Source of the DNA: Amyelois transitella
Taxonomy: Eukaryota; Arthropoda; Insecta; Lepidoptera; Pyralidae
Assembly: GCF_032362555.1 (NCBI RefSeq)
Contig: NC_083516.1
Span: forward strand, 10,999,001 to 11,063,000
Reading direction: 5' to 3'
DNA length: 64,000 bases
Position 1 is the first letter of the stretch, and each line of letters begins with the position of its first letter. Shown here one piece after another: positions 12,193-24,050 of this stretch. Both the position numbers and the translations under genes were made by a program. Below the pieces are notes generated by a model. It saw only the letters and a program-made list of their open reading frames with translations, was not told the DNA's origin and searched no databases.

Positions 12193-12634
12193 GAACAACT
12201 GATAATCTTATCACGGTCAAGTACCAGCTGGACTTTAAGTCTTTGGTCAGGGTCATGACTACTATTAAATTTTAACAACGCGAAGCACGAATCGTATAGC
12301 TCGATTTCTGATTTCTATAAAGCCAATGCATACGGCCTATTTACCACAAAATGAGCTATCAATATTCAGCGGCCGTGTCTCGGGCTCGCTCGAATGTTTT
12401 CGCGCCATTTTCTCGAGAACGCTTTGACTATTTTTCTTATGCAGCTGTGAAAATTTTTGGTGAATTTAAATCGGAAGATGCTGGAGTGCAACCACTGGGA
12501 TTTGTAATTTATAAAGTGGAAGTTGTAGTTCTGAACCACGTACATACATATACAGAAACATAAGAAATTGATGCGGTTTCTCGGAGTTCAATGTAGGACT
12601 TTTTCTTGTAGATATAAATACATCTTTAATTCTA

Positions 12635-12728
12635 GGAAGTATGCAGAGATCGTGGCAAGTGGAAAGATGTAATCTTTGCCTACCCCTCCAGGAAAGAGGC
12701 GTGATTTTATGTATGTATGTATGTATGT
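12635..12728 (+). mobile_element. Short 3' stub of the RTE-like LINE
   Basis: It matches the last codons and tail of the LINE at 36185-39286 (AAGTATGCAGAGATCGTGGC through GAAAGAGGCGTGATTTTATG) and ends in a TATG repeat. Confidence 0.7.
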
Positions 12729-12889
12729 TTAATTGTAGACATAAATACCTGAAATCACGTCTCTTTCGCAGAGAGTTAGGCAAATACTAAATTATCCATT
12801 TGCCTAACTGTATGTAACTTCTCCTACTTCATCCACATTCATAACTTTATCTGTTTGCAAACTCGTCTGTTTTAGGTGATCTTGACCTA

Positions 12890-13170
12890 TTCCTTATCCA
12901 GGACTACCTGTGCCCGCGACTTTTTCCGCGTGGAATAGTCATTTTGTGCATCATTGAAGCCCTCAAGGATGAATAATTTTCCCCGTTTTTTAACATATTC
13001 CATTATTTCTTTACTCCTTATAGTTGCAGCGTGATGTTATATAGCCTAAAGCCTTCCTCGATAAATGGTCTATTCAACGCAAAAAGAATTTTTCAATTAG
13101 AATCAGTAGTTCCTGAGATTAGCGCGTTCGAACAAACAAACAAACTCTTCAGCTTTATAATATTAGTATA
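12890..13170 (-). repeat. RTE-type 3' repeat, reverse copy
   Basis: Reverse complement of the 10090-10370 family: it runs from the cleaved CGCGGAA block near 12930 to CTTCAGCTTTATAATATTAG. Confidence 0.6.
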
Positions 13171-13494
13171 GACCTGCCATTAGTAGATGCTCTGGTTATA
13201 CCTACGTATATATTTCACGCGACGATCCTCTATATTTACGTACACAATGCATTGTATTTACAATGTGGAGCAGTATTATAGGCCACCAGGGCCTTATAAC
13301 CTCCGAACATAAACTTCTTAAACTGAAGTTAGCTCTAGCTCCCTGAAGTATCGTCTCGGAATAGTCAGACGCTGTTGTTGACTATTCCGACACTATGTGA
13401 TCTTTATGCTAAAGGAACAAATTGTGATGCAAATGTTTTACCAGCGTTTCGGAAATTTTGTCTCTTAACGTGCAGTCTCAAGTTCGGTTGATTC

Positions 13495-13870
13495 ATTCAT
13501 ATGATTACGTTTATATCTCTTGCGGGGTAGACAGAGCCAGTAGTCATGAAAGACTGATAGGCCACGTTTTGCTGGTAGGCTTAACAATAGAATTGAGATT
13601 CAAAAAGTGACAGGTTGCTAGCCTATCGTCTAAAAGAAGAATCCCAAGTAGGTACTTGCCTTTTACGACATCCGTAGGAAAGAGATAGAGTTGATATATT
13701 CTTTCTCTCTCGTCTTTATCACTTGGGGAGTAAACATAATTTATAGTCTCGAAAAGAGTCACATTTAGCTGGATGGCTGAGTGATGGAATTGAGATTTAA
13801 GTAACGATTATAAGCAATTACCTAAAACGAGAATACTAAAGTTATAAACCTTTCCATCGATTGACTTTTA
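13495..13870 (-). repeat. Two adjacent decayed SINE-A copies
   Basis: A first minus copy spans about 13495-13690. A second, more decayed head-to-tail copy follows to about 13870. Confidence 0.55.
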
Positions 13871-14256
13871 TAATACACGGGAAATCAAGTACTACTTATT
13901 TATAATTTTGTAAAAATTTTAGCACCTTTTTAATATTATTGCATGATGTAATATTATGTTCTTCAATTGCAATTATAAGACATTTTAAAAGCCAACACGG
14001 TTTGACGCAAACAGTAAACATATATTGTGAACCATGAATGGAATTTTCATACAAAATAACTATAATACTCGTAAGCATTTCGTTCTTGAACTTAAATTAA
14101 AAGTCAACATTGATTTAGATATACAATAAGAAGAATTAATTACAATGAAGACTATTTATATTGCGATAAGATTGTTCCTATAACTGACTCTGAACTAGAA
14201 GTACGAGTGATAAAGTGAACAGTTGTAGTTGAGCAAGTAATGAAGTTAATTTAAAT

Positions 14257-17200
14257 ATGGCATTAAGTAGAAATGAGTATTCCGGTCAAGAAACACTAGA
14301 TAGTGAAAATGATAGTAAATTTAAAGGTAAGATGTTTGCTGTACGTAATAAGCTTAATCAAATTGATAACATTTTAAGAACTATAATTGGAATGAATTCA
14401 ATTTATGTGGATCATGTTATCAAGGGTAATTCAAAATTTTAATTAAATTAGAAATAATTTATTCTTTTTTAATATATGTGCATTACTAACACACTTTGCC
14501 AGCCGAGGCAAAGGATATTAGACATTAAAGTCAAATATTTTACTTATATAATTTAGTAAATTTGTCAATGTAGGCATAAAACTATGAACATTTTCTAAGA
14601 TAATGTTTTGGTCCCCAGGAACTTTTTAACACTTAGCAGCATAAATAGTTCATTCAACTTTTGGAATGGTAAATGTTTAATTACTTCAGGCAACTTATTA
14701 ACTTTTATGCACATTCCAAATTTTTATACTGTTGCTTGAATTTTTAAAATGTAGCTAAAAGAGGAGCTGAATTAAAAAGTAATTGTTAATTTTTCGACCG
14801 TTTCGTTCCCGGCACCAATACAAAAAAGAATAGAATCATTCCATGTCTTTTCCACTGATATCGTAAAAGGTGACTGAGGGATAAGCTTGTGAACTTGGAA
14901 TTCTTATTTTAGGCAGGCTAGCATCCTGTCACTATTTGAATCTCAATTCTATTATTTAGCCAAATAGCTGAACGTGGCCTATCAGTCTTTTTAAGACTGT
15001 TGGCTCTGTCTACCCCGCAAGGGATATCGACATGACTATATGTATATATGTTAATTTTTTTTCAGTTGCTAGTTGGGGCGTTCGCCACAAACAATGTGTG
15101 ATACTCATGGTAGCACTTACAATTGCTTACAGCTTACGAGCATGTATGGGCGTAGCTCTAGTTGGAATGATAGAAACTAGTCCTGTCTCAGAAATACCAA
15201 ATGGAAGTAATGTTAACGTTAGTCGAAATGAAACTGAATATGGATTGAATGTAAGAGGAGCTGATTATGTAGCTCATGGATTCTTGAACGCGTTAATGCT
15301 TGTTCCACCGGTAAGATTTGAAAACTTAAAGTCTGCTTGTAACTTTAACTAATTATTATTGGATTATTTATTTAGATCGATACTTAGATTATATATATTG
15401 CAAATGTTTTTATGACGTGTTTTTCCCGGAACAGGACCCCTCTTTATCTTTCCCATGGATGTCCTCGTAAATGGTGACTTAGAGATAGGCTAAAAAATTT
15501 TTGATTCTTCTTGGAGGTTATGGGCTAGCAACATGTCACCTTTTGAATCCATTCCATCTTCAGCCAATCAACTGAGAGTGGTATTTCAGTCTCTCTAGGA
15601 CTGTGTATGCTTCCATTTCTAAAGTGTTATTTAACTTTCTGTGGATTTTCTTTATTAACATTATTATTATCATGAATTTATATCTACTAAGAAATTATGT
15701 ACTTCTGGAATCTGTCTATTTTTCAGTACCCTCAATTCGACTGGAGTAAAAAAGTCCAAGACACTGTTATCTCCGCCTTTTTCTTCGGCTACATGCTTCT
15801 TCAAATCCCTGGGGGTCAGTTGGCACATCGTTTTGGTGCCAAGAAATTAATAGCCAGTGCTATGTTCATCAATTGTGCAGCATCTGTGCTGTTCCCTACT
15901 GTTACTTTTTACGTAAGTCTAAAAATACAATTTTTGACATCATTGATTCAATATAGTAAGCAGTAGCAATGATTCAGCTCGACCGCGCCCAAAGGGAAAA
16001 ATCTGTGGGTGTTATGCCTGGGGAACCGCGGCTCCGACGATGTTGTGTCGGAGGTTGTATATATGGTCCAATCCGTGAAATCTTTGCTTGCGCGACTTTA
16101 GGTCTTTCGCTGTTTTTGACTGATACCGTCGCGTGCCTTTATTTTTGTGACTTGTGGCGTAGACATGTTGCCACAAAGATATCAAACCGTGAAAACCTTT
16201 TAAAGAATTTGTTTCCAGGGTGGCTGGATCACCGCTGCTCTCTTCCGTATGATCCAAGGTTTAGCTCAAGCATGCATCATGCCGTCTACTCACACTTTCT
16301 TAGGAAAATGGACACCTTTAGAAGAACGAGGAAGGCTGAGTGGCATGATATATGGAGGTAAACAATAATCTTACTGTGATAAAAAAAAATAGTATTTACT
16401 TTATTAAAGCAATAATAAATTGACAATGTAGGATACAGTAACTAAGAATCCGTGTAAAAATACTATAGTCCAAGTTAGAGAACATTCCTTTTTTAACTTT
16501 AAGTAATCTGAAGGCACAACGTTACCGAAATTACTTCCTTCTGGATCATGCACATAGACTCTGGACTAGTTAGGAAGCTTCACATTTGCAGAAAATAAAA
16601 ACAAAAATATTTAACACACAATTTTTTACTATTTCAGCACAAGCCTTAGGTCCAGTTCTTGGTCTGCCGCTTACTGGATTTATAGCCTCATCTCCCTTAG
16701 GTTGGCCTGGAATCTTCCGCTTCTATGGAGTACTATCGGGAATATGCGGTGCTATTATTTGGTTCTTCTGCGCTGATAGTCCGGCACAGCATAAGAATAT
16801 TTCTGCAGCGGAAAGAAATTATATTGAAGAAGCGTTGAGACAGAAAGGAGAGGCCAGCACGGTTAGTTGTCGTCAGAAATGTTTAAATGAATCAAACCAC
16901 TGCTCTTGCCGTATGAGAAAACGTTATGAAAAAAATCTGAAAATTTAGGAGACTTAATTTGTATGATATGTATTATTTTAACTTGCTGTCTAACTTTGTC
17001 AAACAGGGATGAAAATCAGCTCAATGTCTATCCATCGTTTTTAAAAAAAAGACTAATTTTAGTTTTACCCAGAAGAATAAGCCTGATTCTGTTTACTGAT
17101 TATCACTCTTTATTTTTTGATCAGAATTTTTTTTTGACAGAAATTTTAATATCATACAGAAGCGGCACAAAGTTCCTTGGAGCCGCTTGCTTTGTCACCG

Positions 17201-20200
17201 AGGACTGTACGCAATCATCGTGGCTCACATCGGACAGACCTGGGGCCAGCTCACGTTGTATTCCGAAGTACCGGCCTTCATGGACAAAGTCATGGAAGTC
17301 AACATCAAAGCGGTAAAGTTCAATAACGTATTTTTAGTATAATAAATATGCCATGGTAAAATGTCTATGAGTGGATTTTTAAAGTTATTTTAGTTTTGGA
17401 ATTGCAACGTCCTTCAATAAAATTATAAACCTTTACCGTATGTCTACAACTGGAGTAAAAAATAATCATCTTATCTATATAATCACTGCAATCACAAAGA
17501 CATTATAATGTTTTGTTTACGGTAGCTAATTGTTTTAATTATAACTGGATATAATAAATTCTTCAGCATTGAGATTGTGTTAGTATTTTTGTTGAAAATC
17601 TAAACCTTTAGTTGTTTTATTATTATCCTTATTTACATTTAGAAAATACGACTTATCTTTATTATCAATTAGAAACACAACTTATATAATATCACGCCTC
17701 TTTCCCGGAAGGGCAGGCATAAGCATGTTGAACTCCGTTCATTTAGTTTAATTTAACTTTCAGAATGGTCTCCTTAGCGCTCTTCCTTTCTTGGTGATGT
17801 TTTTCACAAACTTCTTCTTCAGTTGGTTTTTTGATATGATTATCGTGAAGAAATATATTGGAGTCACGTGGGCGAGAAAACTTGCGCAGACAATTGGTAA
17901 GATTTCATGCGCAATGACTTTATTCATTTAAGTTTTTTGCATGCAAATGGACGCATTCTCTGCAAGTCTTAACTTTGGCCCAAACTTGTAATTTATAAAT
18001 TCTTATCATAATATAACAGCATTATTTATTTATGATCACCCACACGAAGGTTCTCTGCTTAACCCAATGGTATATTGTTAGATAATGCCTATTGTACTTT
18101 ACAAATTGTAATTGTTACAATAAAGAATTGCTTAAAAAAACAAATTAGGTTTGGGTTATCTTTTGACAGTATGCTGAGTTAACACATTTTAGAATTTTGA
18201 TGTTTGAACGTTTGGATAGGACACTACTAGACACATTAGAAAACTTTAGTTAAATTTAACTTTGAACTATTATAACAATGACATTTTATCACCGACATAA
18301 AAAGATGAACAGCACAAAAATTTGGTCATTAGATTCTCCAGAGTCTTAAAACTAGTTTATTCGTCTGGTCTAGAAAGGATAGCTTAGGATAGTGTCAATA
18401 GAGGTGATCGATCTTAATCGTGCCAGAGCTAAGCTGACAGCCCAACTCACCGAATCAAAGTGAAAAATAAGAAGTAATTGTGTTAAAAGTTAAGTTTTTA
18501 GTTTATCAATACATTTACATTAAAAGGAAATCAAGGATACACTTTATAAACCAGTTTTGGCTTTTATTGGAATTTTAAAGTGCGCTGTGAACTAAAATAA
18601 ATTTAAAAGCATGTTAGTTACTAGAGTTCCCCGCAAAAGTTGAATCAGTTTCATTTTTATAGTTTCTATTTAAAATTTAGATTACAGTAAAAATCTAATT
18701 AACTTGGTATTTTTGTAAGGGCTAACAACCTGTTACTACAATCATACTACTGTTCCATCTTAAGCGAAACAGCTTAACGTGGCTTTTCAGTCTTTTCAAA
18801 ATTGTTGGCTCTGTTTACCCCGAAAGGGATATAAACGTGATTGTATCTATTTGTATGTATATCTTTTTATTTTTCAGGGTGTATGGGATCATCAATAGGT
18901 CTGATTATATTGGCGTACGCACCTCAGGATATTTACGTGGTAGAAACTATTATGGTGATTCTTTGTGGAATGAAAATAGCTTGTCACTACGGGTTTTTGG
19001 TGAGTTTGAAACTATTATATTTATATTTGAATAATTATGATACCTTATGTCATTACAATGTAAGTTATATAAACTATGATTAGTAGTAGTAGTATGTAGT
19101 ACATACATACTCGTACATAAATCCCGCCCCTTTGCGGAGGGTTAGGCAGAGATCACATCTTTCCACTTGCCACGATCTCTGCATACTTCCTTCGCTCTAA
19201 TGTGAATGAAACATTTATAACTCGCTTCATGCAAGCTCATCGGTTTCGGGTACTCTTGATCTGAACTTTTGCTCACTTTTTACTGTGGCAGTAACCTGAT
19301 CAAAAATCTTGTTCTATGTTACTAATAGAAATTCCTATTACTAGATGCAACAGGTAGTTAACGAGGGTGAGGTAAAGCGGCTTTCGAAATAATAATTTAT
19401 AAATATAATATTATTTCAAAATAGAAAAATGATGTTAGAAATTAATCTATGCTTGCAATTGTTTGGTTACTTGGAAACAAGTAAGTACTTTTTGTTCCGC
19501 GTTCCAATAACGAACGAAATCATGTTATCTTGACGACTTCCTAGCTACAAGGCAAATGTTTTGACAACTCTATAACGGAAGCCGATAAATTTTTTCACAA
19601 ATTATGTATTTCCGTTGCCGTTATAACAACAAATACTTAAAATAAAATATTAAGGGGTGTCCCCATACAATTAACGTGTTTTATTCATATTATTTTTAGT
19701 AATCATGTAAATATGTAACTTAACTTAACTTTCAAGATACAAAATTATTATTAAAAGAGGCATTTCATAAAACAAAAGTTATTATTAAGCAATTTTTTTG
19801 ATCGATTTTAATAAATAAGTAAAATGGTAAATATAAAAAAAAAATATTTAACAAAAAAAATACCGTGTGGTTCCCGGCACCAATAGAAAAAAGAATGGGA
19901 CCACACTTTCTCTTTCCATGGATGTTGTAAAAGGCGACTAAAGGGTAGGTTTATAAACTTTACTACAGTACAGTAACTGTAAGAATGTTAATTTCAGGTG
20001 AACCACATCGACATATCGCCAAACTTTGCTGGAACCATGATGAGTTTGAGCAACTTCTGCTCCAATTGTGTCGGCGTGTTAGCTCCAATTGTTGCTGGCA
20101 TCATTCTCACTGATGTTGTTAGTATTTTTCTTTCATCTTTATCTCTTTTGGGGAAGACAGAGTCATTGTTTTGAAAGACTGATGGGCAATGTTCAGTTGT

Positions 20201-20771
20201 ATGGATTTACGACGGAATTGAGATTGGTATAGTGACAGTTTGCTAGCCCTCTCCTAAAAGAAGAATCTCAAGTTTATAAGACTAACCCTTAGTCGCCTTC
20301 TACGACATTCATGGAAATGAGACGGAGTGGTCCTATTATTTTTTGTATTGGTGCCGGGAGCTTTTTTCGGGATAAATTACACAGATTGAGTTAGCCTCGA
20401 AGTAAGTTCGAGACTTGTGTTACGAGATACTAACTCAACGGTATAAATAATAGATAAACATTCAAGACCCAGGCCAATCAGAGAAAGTACGTTTCTCATC
20501 ATGCCCGGGCCGGGATTCGAACCCGGGACCTCCGAATTCACATATAACAGAGACATATGATTTTATTACTTATTTCCTATCGTATTGTTCATTTCAGACC
20601 AGCGTATTCTTATGGAGAAAGGTATTCTTTGTGTCCAGTGGCCTGTACTTTTTCTCAAATGTCGTGTACGTTATCCTTGGCACTTCAGAACTTGCTGATT
20701 GGAACGAACCAGAACAAACGAAGAATGATGAAGAAGAACATGCTATGATAAAGAAAGAACATAAGAAATAA
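14257..20771 (+). CDS. Gene B: SLC17/Picot-like MFS transporter, complete, 10 exons
   Basis: Exons: 14257-14326, 15066-15310, 15727-15912, 16219-16357, 16638-16861, 17160-17312, 17764-17896, 18878-18999, 19998-20117 and 20598-20771 (TAA). They join to 521 residues, the usual size for SLC17, and all borders are GT-AG. Residues 1-23 are hydrophilic. TM1 has the conserved Arg (LRACMGVALVGM). The TM1-TM2 loop has NVS and NET glycosylation sites. TM2-3 has FFFGYMLLQIPGGQLAHRFG (about 120-145). TM4 has GGWITAALFRMIQGLAQ. TM5-6 has QALGPVLGLPLTG and GWPGIFRFYG. TM7 has AHIGQTWGQLTLYSEVP. Exon 9 has NHIDISPNFAGTMM. The tail is charged and ends in Lys. It is predicted to carry phosphate or another organic anion, probably cation-coupled, but the substrate is not readable. 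Gene C is its nearest paralog. Start codon: first ATG of an acidic leader, exon ending in phase 1 as in the paralogs. Confidence 0.9.
14803..15050 (+). repeat. SINE-A copy abutting the acceptor of gene B exon 2
   Basis: A same-strand copy in B intron 1. Its TATATGTATATATG tail ends about 15 bases before the exon 2 border, so the pyrimidine tract follows directly on SINE sequence. Confidence 0.75.
15420..15625 (+). repeat. Decayed SINE-A copy in gene B intron 2
   Basis: Blocks of the family remain (TTTCCCATGGATGTC, GAGATAGGCT, GGGCTAGCAAC.TGTCAC) but similarity is patchy. Confidence 0.5.
15967..16190 (-). repeat. rep-C copy in gene B intron 3
   Basis: On the minus strand it reads ATCGCGCAAGCAAAGATTT-like, then GGATTGGA, then ACCTCCGACACAACATCGTC, then GGTTCCCCAGGCATAACACC and GCGGTCGAGC. 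It is just upstream of exon 4, at the same place and in the same orientation as the copy in gene C. Confidence 0.75.
17690..17730 (-). mobile_element. Tiny LINE 3' fragment in gene B intron 6
   Basis: The string ATCACGCCTCTTTCCCGGAA is the complement of the LINE's final codons. Only about 40 bases are left. Confidence 0.45.
18712..18862 (+). repeat. SINE-A 3' half abutting the acceptor of gene B exon 8
   Basis: From GCTAACAACCTGTTACTACA to TTGTATGTATATC. The tail stops about 15 bases before the exon 8 border at 18878, the same arrangement as at exon 2. Confidence 0.65.
19100..19300 (-). mobile_element. 3' stub of the RTE-like LINE in gene B intron 8
   Basis: On the minus strand it contains the last part of the LINE frame (ATGAAGCGAG...GTGGCAAGTGGAAAGATG). 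It is broken, and its CATACATAC tail lies at the left edge. Confidence 0.65.
19863..19965 (+). repeat. SINE-A 5' fragment just before gene B exon 9
   Basis: It begins CCGTGTGGTTCCCGGCACC and stops after AAAGGCGACTAAAGGGTAGG; the 3' half is missing. Confidence 0.7.
20128..20358 (-). repeat. SINE-A copy in gene B intron 9
   Basis: A minus copy with a decayed tail. Its head (GTGCCGGGAGC) directly meets a SINE-B copy starting near 20368. Confidence 0.7.
20365..20535 (-). repeat. SINE-B (tRNA-headed) copy in gene B intron 9
   Basis: On the minus strand the head is GGTCCCGGGTTCGAATCCCG (polymerase III B-box) and the body runs to GAGGCTAACTCAATCTGTGT. It sits head-to-head with the SINE-A before it. 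Confidence 0.75.
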
Positions 20772-22288
20772 GTGAATTAAATTCTAGTCTTGTTGCTATG
20801 AATAGAAGAAGAGAGATTATTTAAGTAAATGTGGGGCTGTCTGCCTAAATGTTACTTTAGTTTCATAGTTATTATGTTTTATGTTAAAATTCATATTCGT
20901 ATTATATATTAAACTATTTCTTATATTTTCCTTGTGCAATAAGAAGAATGACAAGAGTAAATTTTTAATAAGAAAACTTACCTTGTGTTATAATTATTTT
21001 ATCAATAACCTACATCACAGAGACCAGTTAGTGGTATGCAAATGATCAGTATTTATTTTGAACTGTGTCAATAATGTTATAGGTACCAAACTTAAATAAA
21101 AAAAATCTATTAATTGGTAAATAATTACCGGGAATAACGCCAGAGCGAAAAAAAGAATCTAAAAAGTATTAAAAATTTTCTGTAGACATGGTAACCTTAA
21201 AATTTTTAATGTAGGGTTTAGTTACTAACGCGTGTGTGGGGGTTGCTTAAATAAATAAATTTAAGGGAACGTTCGTTATTAGATTCAGAAAATGGTCTCA
21301 GATGAGATGTTAAACTCTTGTGACGTCATGTCGCTGCGGCCTCCCCTATGCCGTTCTTCTCAGCCCGGGGGCCACGAGTACATATAAACGTGCGCGTGCG
21401 CCGGGCCTTAGGCTGTGGGAGGTGCGTCAAGCCCTCGCCTAAAACTATGCCGCTGTAACTGTAAATGCTCTTCAGGCAAACACTGTTCTCATAGTAGAAT
21501 GCCTTGTGGCATTAAGTCCACCTGTTGTACATTTTACGTGCATAAAGTTTAAATAAATAGTTCAAAAAAACTCGGGCCTTCGGCTTTTGGTCTATTTCTG
21601 CGCTCACTAAGTTAAGTAGCGCGCTATCCCCTGGCGGCTACTTACTGGACCTCGTATCTATAGCTTAACCCACGCTTTATTAAAAATTTAAAACTAGTTG
21701 TAATGAAAGTTGTAGGCAGATCAATGGATTTTTTTAATTATCTCTCATTTCTTTTTCCTGCGATGTTTTATTTAAACTTCACAATCTTTAAAGAAAGTCA
21801 ATTGTGGGATTCAACATACACACTCTTTTATCACGCTTTTTTCCCATACAGAGTCAGGCCTTGAAAAGACTCAAAGCCCACTGATAGAATTGCGATTCAA
21901 ATAGTGTTCAGTTGCTAGCCCATGTCCCAAAAAGAAGAATCCTAAGTTTATTAGCCTTACTCTAACTCAAACAATAATGCACAATTTTTTTATGCTTCTC
22001 AGAGTAATTATTGACACTCTTAATACGTGGAACTCCCAAACCTGACTCAGGAATTAACTATGTCTATGAATTTAGTATATATTATAGATATGTGCCACGG
22101 GTTAATCAAATTATAAAAAAAATATTGAATTTTGCAGTATCGTTATCAAGATATTGAAATTGTTCTAGTTACCTTAAGATTACTATGACTATTTGAATTG
22201 TGATAAAAACTGGCGTGATTTTCCAAATACCGTTGCGTCAGAAATTAAAGAATCATCAGAGTAAGTGAATGAAGCGTACGATAAAGCT
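20772..22288. other. Spacer between genes B and C with a GC-rich block
   Basis: An ATTAAA poly(A)-like signal for B lies at 20908-20913. From about 21290 to 21560 base composition rises sharply (CGCTGCGGCCTCCCC, then GTGCGCGTGCGCCGGGCC) and ends in AATGCCTTGTGGCATTAAGT. That last string also appears inverted at 27610-27650, so at least the 3' part is a repeat. A decayed SINE-A lies at 21825-21965. No open gene was found; the promoter of C should lie near 22000-22288. Confidence 0.55.
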
Positions 22289-23139
22289 ATGAATGGAGAA
22301 AAGGAAAATGGAACATCTGGAATTGAAGATATGGCGTGCGATGAATTTAAAGGTGAGTAACTGAACTTATTAACTAAAGACAATCTTTCTTTCTCATTAC
22401 CCTCCCCTTTTAATAAGGAGTATATGTATATCTTTTATTTTCTGCAACTTATAATATTGGAATGTCACAAGTAATGTTCTATATTTCAAATAAGTTTATT
22501 TAAGCGTATGATTTATTCAATTTGATGGAAAGATGACGATATTTTATACGTTAAAATAATGAAGATATCATTTCCAAAGATCATCTGTACAACAAAATGT
22601 ATTTACTATGATAAATTAGATACGATAAGCTCAAATGAACTCTATATACTACAAAGAAACGTTATAAATTGTACCACTTTTCTCAATATCGCAGTGTGTT
22701 TTATCTTCATATCTATATATTCATATCTATCATATTCATGTATTTTTGTTTATCTTCCAAATCCAAATTTTCAAGCTTAACCTAAGCTTTACAACTATTA
22801 TCATATCTATATACAATCGCAAACATATTATAGAAACGTAATTTCAGTTGCAGGTTTTGGCGTTCGGCATAAACAATGTATAATACTATTCGGCGCGCTA
22901 ACAATTGCCTACAGTATGCGAGCTTGTATGGGCATGGCTCTAGTCGGTATGGTCGAAACTAATCCCACTTTAGGCGTACGGTATAATAGCACTGAAGTTA
23001 ATATCAGTTTCAGTGCAAATGAAATTGGAGATAGAAATTGGAATGTAAGAGGATCTGAGTATGAAGCTGATGGATTTTTGAACGCTTTGATGTTGGTTCC
23101 GCCGGTAAGTGATTTTAATAATCTAAAAATATATACACA

Positions 23140-23356
23140 TAATTATTTCTTTATCCCTTACGAGTTAGACAGAGTCAACAGTCTCGCAAACACTATTAGA
23201 ATTTCATATTCAGCTGTATAGCTTATTACGGAATTATTATGGAATTGAGATTCAAATAGTGACGGGTTGCTAGCCCATCGCCTAAAAGAAAAGTCTCAAG
23301 TTTATTTGCCTATGACTTCGTCGCTTTTTACGACATCCATAGGAAGGAGATGGAGT
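23140..23356 (-). repeat. SINE-A copy in gene C intron 2
   Basis: A moderately diverged minus copy, from TTATCCCTTACGAGTTAGAC to the CTCCATCTC-complement block. The head is lost. Confidence 0.65.
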
Positions 23357-23494
23357 TAGGAAGGATTTAGATTAAAACAACTATATTAGTCTTTCCCTCG
23401 AATTAATTTAGCCAAAATATATATAAGTCTATTTTATTTTCTAGTATCCTCAGTTTGATTGGAGCAAGAAGACTCAGGACATCTTGATCTCGTC

Positions 23495-23501
23495 TTTTTT
23501 T
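23495..23501 (+). other. Frame-breaking T run in gene C exon 3
   Basis: Seven T here; six would preserve the FFFGYMLLQIP-type reading conserved in gene B. Downstream of the run the +1 frame reads FFLRLYAPSDPSKS instead, and the expected residues continue in the other frame. Confidence 0.85.
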
Positions 23502-23777
23502 CTTCGGTTATATGCTCCTTCAGATCCCAGCAAGTCAACTGGTCCATCGTTTTGGTCCCAGGAAAATGATCACCATAGCTATGATCATGAACTGTGTCGC
23601 ATCTACATTACTGCCTTCCGTTGCATTTTATGTAAGTCTACATTATCAACTTCAAAAACCGTTAAGTGTTTGAACTAATGTCTGATTATATGACAGGATT
23701 TAAATGCTTCAATTACCCACGAGATGGTCCCAGGAAGGCAACTGCATACTCCGGTTTCAAAATGTAGATCTTAAATC

Positions 23778-24050
23778 TCTGTAGCAGGAGCGATGATTCG
23801 GCTCGACCGCCACCAAAGGGAAGATCTTCCGCCAGGCTAGGTGTTATGCCTGGGGAACTGCGGCTCCGACGATATTGTGTCGGAGGTTGCATATATAGCT
23901 CCAATCCGTGAAATCTTTGAAATCGCGATTAAGATTCTTCGCTACTATTGGTTGAGCGCGTCAATTTCTTCGCGATGATTGACAGTTGTTGTGTGATTTG
24001 ATGTTGTGACGAGTGGCGTAGACTAGACATGTCGCAACAACTCTATTCCC
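23778..24050 (-). repeat. rep-C copy in gene C intron 3
   Basis: Same family, same orientation and same intron position as 15967-16190 in gene B. It carries the full AGCGATGATTCGGCTCGACC end and the GGAAGATCTTCCGCCAGGCT block. Confidence 0.75.

Larger units (their letters stand above)
9901..14256. other. Spacer between genes A and B, repeat-rich
   Basis: I see no gene here. After the gene A stop there is an ATTAAA poly(A)-like signal at 10050-10055. The spacer then holds a GCTGAAGAGTTTGTTTGTTTG repeat (10090-10370, and its mirror at 12890-13170), SINE-A copies at 10925-11184, 11938-12192, 13495-13690 and about 13697-13870, a SINE-B at 11683-11885, and a LINE 3' stub at 12635-12728. The stretch 13880-14256 just before gene B shows nothing recognisable; the promoter of B should lie there. 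Confidence 0.6.

Noticed and set aside
15969-16361. 130-residue open frame in gene B
   Set aside because: It reads rep-C and exon 4 out of frame; the conserved exon 4 reading is in another frame.
22559-22780. Hydrophobic 73-residue open frame in gene C intron 1
   Set aside because: AT-rich chance frame, no counterpart in gene B, inside a well-defined intron.
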